Shown: positions 61,653 through 64,000 of the stretch, one piece after another
How positions within the stretch are numbered: the first letter of the stretch is position 1
How the letters are laid out: every line of letters begins with the position of its first letter
Source: Flavobacterium tyrosinilyticum
GTDB taxonomy: Bacteria; Bacteroidota; Bacteroidia; Flavobacteriales; Flavobacteriaceae
DNA: 64,000 nucleotides
NCBI RefSeq assembly: GCF_023656565.1
Contig: NZ_JAMOKG010000002.1
Location: 1,246,030 to 1,310,029 of the forward strand
Reading direction: 5' to 3'
Made by a program: the position numbers and the translations under genes
The notes under the pieces: model-generated
Seen by the model: the letters and a program-made list of their open reading frames with translations, nothing else
The model's database searches: none
Told to the model about the DNA's origin: nothing

Positions 61653-61690
61653 AAAGCCTATTTTTTGGAAAAAATAGGCTTTTATTTTTA
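61653..61690 (+). terminator. Intrinsic terminator
   Basis: AAAGCCTATTTTTT-GG-AAAAAATAGGCTTT stem, then ATTTTT. Confidence 0.8.
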
Positions 61691-61708
61691 ATGCTGTTGA
61701 GGCAGGTT

Positions 61709-61825
61709 TCAATGCATCTCTATCAAGTTCTCATTATTGAATTCATCATCTCTTAGGTTTTCATTACCCAATTTTTCATTACCAAGTCCATCAGTTTTGA
61801 ATTCTTCGCTGAACAGATTTTACAA
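61709..61825 (-). pseudogene. Possible acidic gene-tail relic
   Basis: A 36-codon - strand frame, no start, preceded by a stop: LFSEEFKTDGLGNEKLGNEN..., ending NLIEMH-stop. The GLGNEKLGNENL repeat looks like genuine coding sequence of an acidic protein. Family not recognised. The rest of 61691-61999 shows no gene. Confidence 0.3.
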
Positions 61826-61999
61826 TTTATAAATGACTTGGTAAAATCCTTGCAAGTAATTTTTGAAATTTAAAACTACTTTTAATTGTTTGATGATTAA
61901 CGTGTTAGTATTTAATGTTATAACTTAAGAGTTGAATTCTGTAAAAACCCTCTGTACTGATGTTCTACTTTTCCAATTATTAATTTTAAACAAAATGTT

Positions 62000-62257
62000 A
62001 TGTCATTTGAAAATCAAAACACAGAAGGAGCTACGGCAAAAGCAATCGAAGAACAAACTTCAAAACTGCCATCAGATTTATTTTTATACGCTGCACTTGC
62101 TGCAATGGGAACGTCATTAACCTTAAAATGTTTAGGCAGAAAGCATACTGCACTATTTGTAGGACAATGGGCATCACCGTTTTTATTACTTGGAGTTTAT
62201 AATAAGCTTGTCAAGTTAGAAGGACATGATGCCGAAGACAAAACAGTAAATGGGTAA
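62000..62257 (+). CDS. Small membrane protein
   Basis: 85 residues, starting MSFENQNTEGATAKAIEEQT. Two hydrophobic segments (DLFLYAALAAMGTSLTLKC and ALFVGQWASPFLLLGVYNKL) and hydrophilic ends. No family recognised. Similar small membrane proteins accompany stress genes in Flavobacterium-type genomes. Terminator directly downstream. Confidence 0.7.
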   Translation: MSFENQNTEGATAKAIEEQTSKLPSDLFLYAALAAMGTSLTLKCLGRKHTALFVGQWASPFLLLGVYNKLVKLEGHDAEDKTVNG

Positions 62258-62307
62258 GTTTTATGGAGGAGTATAACAAAACCTTTAAAATATCTTATTC
62301 AAAATGA

Positions 62308-62348
62308 TAAAGCTGCCTTCACTTATGTTAAGGCAGCTTTATTTTTTT
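62308..62348 (+). terminator. Intrinsic terminator
   Basis: TAAAGCTGCCTT/AAGGCAGCTTTA stem, loop about nine bases, then a T-run. Confidence 0.85.
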
Positions 62349-62453
62349 ACTTAAATTTAATCACTGATCTATTTAAATTTGTTGACTATAAAATACGTTA
62401 TATAGCTTGCAAATGGGTCTAACCTGCATAGTTACAATATCGTATCTTTTGGG

Positions 62454-62634
62454 TTACAATAAGCAAAATAACACACTCATGGCAATATCTTCCGCTTCAA
62501 GCATTTCTAATTTTTTGATTTTTTCTTCTTGCTCCTTTATGGGATCACGCTGCATATCACTGGTAACAGCACCAGGTTCAATAAGCGAAACTTTTATTCC
62601 AAACTCATTAATTTCTTTTAGCAGAGAAGTACTG
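62454..62634 (-). pseudogene. Relic of an SDR oxidoreductase C-terminal region
   Basis: On the - strand the frame reads SLLKEINEFGIKVSLIEPGA then VTSDMQRDPIKEQEEKIKKL and EMLEAEDIAMSVLFCLL-stop. This is the C-terminal third of a short-chain dehydrogenase (the IKVSLIEPGAV..SDM segment). The N-terminal part with the cofactor and catalytic motifs is absent and stops precede it. A + strand frame of 84 codons over the same bases (62407-62661) is its shadow. Confidence 0.75.
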
Positions 62635-63016
62635 TATCAGTTAGTTTTTAATAAAATTTGATAATCCTTACTTCTTATTCTATGCTTTTGTTTGATGAAG
62701 TTGTTTATGTTTGAATCCTGTAATGCGTAAATCGTATTGTGTAAGATGCAGCAGTGAGAGTGATGTAATTTTGGGAATAGTCAAAAATTAAAACATTCTG
62801 ACAGTTGCTACTAAAAAACGAGCGGCTTTTTGGAATTATATAAAACAAAGATCTACATAAAATTATTAATTGAAAATTTCTGTTTAATAACTGTCTGATC
62901 TCTATTTTCTAGCACAGGTGTTTTTAAAACAATACAACTTAAAAAATACCGAAATTAAACTTTCATGTTCAGTGAAATTAAAAGCGGTTAGATAATAACT
63001 ATAAATAATATACGCC

Positions 63017-63403
63017 ATGTTATATAGAAATATACTGCTGATTGACGATGATATTGATGATGCCGATGTGTTTATCGAAGCCATCAATTCTCTGGATAAA
63101 AATGTTACCTGCCTGGCAGAAACAAATCCCATTAAAGCTTTAGAGTTTTTGAAAAGTACAAAAATCCTGCCTGATCTTATTTTTTTAGATTATAATATGC
63201 CTGTTATAAATGGGAATGAATTTATAGAAAAAATGAGAGCGGTCGAAAAGCTCAAACCCATTCCGGTAATTATATATTCCAGCTATTCCGAAAATGCGGC
63301 TGCGCAATTGTCGATTATTCATGATACGGAGCGGTATATTAGTAAACCCAATACTTTTACAGAGCTGGCGGCATTGCTGAAAAACATACTGGAGGAGCAA
63401 TAA
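63017..63403 (+). CDS. Single-domain response regulator (Rcp1-like)
   Basis: 128 residues, receiver domain only. Acid pocket in ILLIDDDIDDADVFIEAI, phospho-acceptor Asp in DLIFLDYNMPVINGNEFI, Thr/Ser in VIIYSSYSE and Lys in ERYISKPNTF. No output domain, so it acts by protein contact, often with a histidine kinase of phytochrome or PAS type. It is followed, after 305 bases, by a second receiver gene on the same strand. Confidence 0.88.
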   Translation: MLYRNILLIDDDIDDADVFIEAINSLDKNVTCLAETNPIKALEFLKSTKILPDLIFLDYNMPVINGNEFIEKMRAVEKLKPIPVIIYSSYSENAAAQLSIIHDTERYISKPNTFTELAALLKNILEEQ

Positions 63404-63708
63404 ATCTGTATTGGAAAATTTCAATTTTACTTTCGGCAGTACGGCAAATAGTAAAAGTACTATTGATCTTTTCACTTCGAGAATATCTAAGATTATTTGG
63501 ACAAAGTTATTTTGTCTGTTTTTCAAAAACATTTATCTATTATGAGCGTTATGAGCGAAGAAAAATAACCGCAAACGGTCCTTTAGGATTTCACCATTTT
63601 GCAAGGTCTAGACCAGATACTAATCTGTTCCTGTTTTAAAGAATATTGCTTTATTGAAATCTTTTAAGCATTTATATAGTACTTTTGGAACTTATAAAAC
63701 CCTTCAAG

Positions 63709-64000
63709 ATGATAAGTTCTGATAATTACCGCCCAGCCGCTGAAGACTTAAATGAAAAAGAGCCTGTAAAAATTATACTGGCAGAAGATGATAAAGACGA
63801 TCAGGAATTATTCATTGATGCCCTGGATGAGGCAGAGGTCCACTCTGAGGTAACGACCGTTGAAAACGGGCAGCAGCTCTTGGATGTCTTAAAAGATAAA
63901 TCACAGCCCGACCCCGATATTATTTTTATAGATATCAATATGCCCGTCAAAGGAGGCAAAAAGGCGCTGGAAGAAATAAAGGGAGATAAACACCTTAAAG
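63709..64000 (+). CDS. Response regulator receiver domain, 3' truncated by window
   Basis: 97 codons visible from the ATG at 63709 (MISSDNYRPAAEDLNEKEPV). The receiver starts at VKIILAEDDKDDQELFIDAL (acid pocket EDD), and PDIIFIDINMPVKGGKKALEEIK holds the phospho-Asp. The C-terminus lies outside the window. It is a separate receiver from 63017, with a 20-residue N-terminal extension. The pair may serve one stress-response phosphorelay. Confidence 0.85.
   Translation, partial: MISSDNYRPAAEDLNEKEPVKIILAEDDKDDQELFIDALDEAEVHSEVTTVENGQQLLDVLKDKSQPDPDIIFIDINMPVKGGKKALEEIKGDKHLK

Noticed and set aside
62407..62661. 84-codon + strand frame
   Set aside because: It is the shadow of the SDR relic on the - strand, which has recognisable SDR sequence.

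Overview
The window looks like a low-GC chromosome segment of a Flavobacterium-type bacterium (phylum Bacteroidota). Supporting signs are AT-rich sequence, genes with little or no Shine-Dalgarno signal, promoter matches of the TTTG-N19-TAnnTTTG kind, a type IX secretion C-terminal sorting domain (24451-25272), a TonB-dependent receptor, several lipoproteins and typical Bacteroidota hypothetical families (DUF4377/META, DUF4833, MesX). No rRNA, tRNA, CRISPR array, intact insertion sequence or integrase was seen.

Layout. 0-1.7 kb: the 3' part of a C39 peptidase/VKOR/thioredoxin fusion followed by a six-cysteine double-glycine peptide, a probable disulfide-rich secreted peptide system. 1.8-7.6 kb: a secreted protein, an aldehyde dehydrogenase, a lipoprotein, a DUF1826-like protein and an amino-acid permease. 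7.6-15 kb: an accessory stretch with a ParDE toxin-antitoxin pair and its palindromic operator, a DUF4377/META protein, orphan genes, gene-tail relics and many REP-like palindromes around a frameshifted REP-associated transposase. 15-18.3 kb: a lipoprotein, a TetR-SDR pair with two matching operator palindromes, and a VOC protein. 18.4-22.4 kb: an SDR, then an operon (PhyH-like dioxygenase, a 49-residue protein, CDP-alcohol phosphatidyltransferase, GtrA) preceded by a consensus promoter and a short ORF with seven consecutive cysteine codons; a DUF4833 gene follows.

22.4-25.3 kb: a beta-lactamase-fold hydrolase and a T9SS substrate. 25.4-34 kb: an AraC regulator, a seven-gene redox/detoxification operon (aldo/keto reductase to Nudix regulator), a Na+/H+ antiporter and a truncated second AraC copy. 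34-42.5 kb: a TonB receptor, two more AraC regulators, a frameshifted MFS transporter, a cupin-hydrolase pair and a nitroreductase. 42.6-46.6 kb: folate-independent methionine synthesis (mesX-mesD), a BASS-family transporter and an Lrp regulator. 47-51.4 kb: a surface-sugar operon (glycosyltransferase, UDP-galactopyranose mutase, GH1-like protein, cytidylyltransferase) and PncC. 51.7-64 kb: stress-type genes (FAD/Rieske oxidoreductase, formaldehyde-dehydrogenase-like ADH, a 730-residue toroid protein, SRPBCC protein, an acidic/basic protein pair, a YciF-like ferritin-fold protein) and two single-domain response regulators, the last cut by the window end.

The strongest candidates for undescribed biology are the poly-cysteine leader ORF with its own consensus promoter (19.27-19.47 kb) and the VKOR-C39 fusion paired with a six-cysteine GG-leader peptide (0-1.7 kb). 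Two genes (14320-14875 and 38769-39988) are broken by single-base length changes in homopolymer runs, so these may be real mutations or assembly errors.
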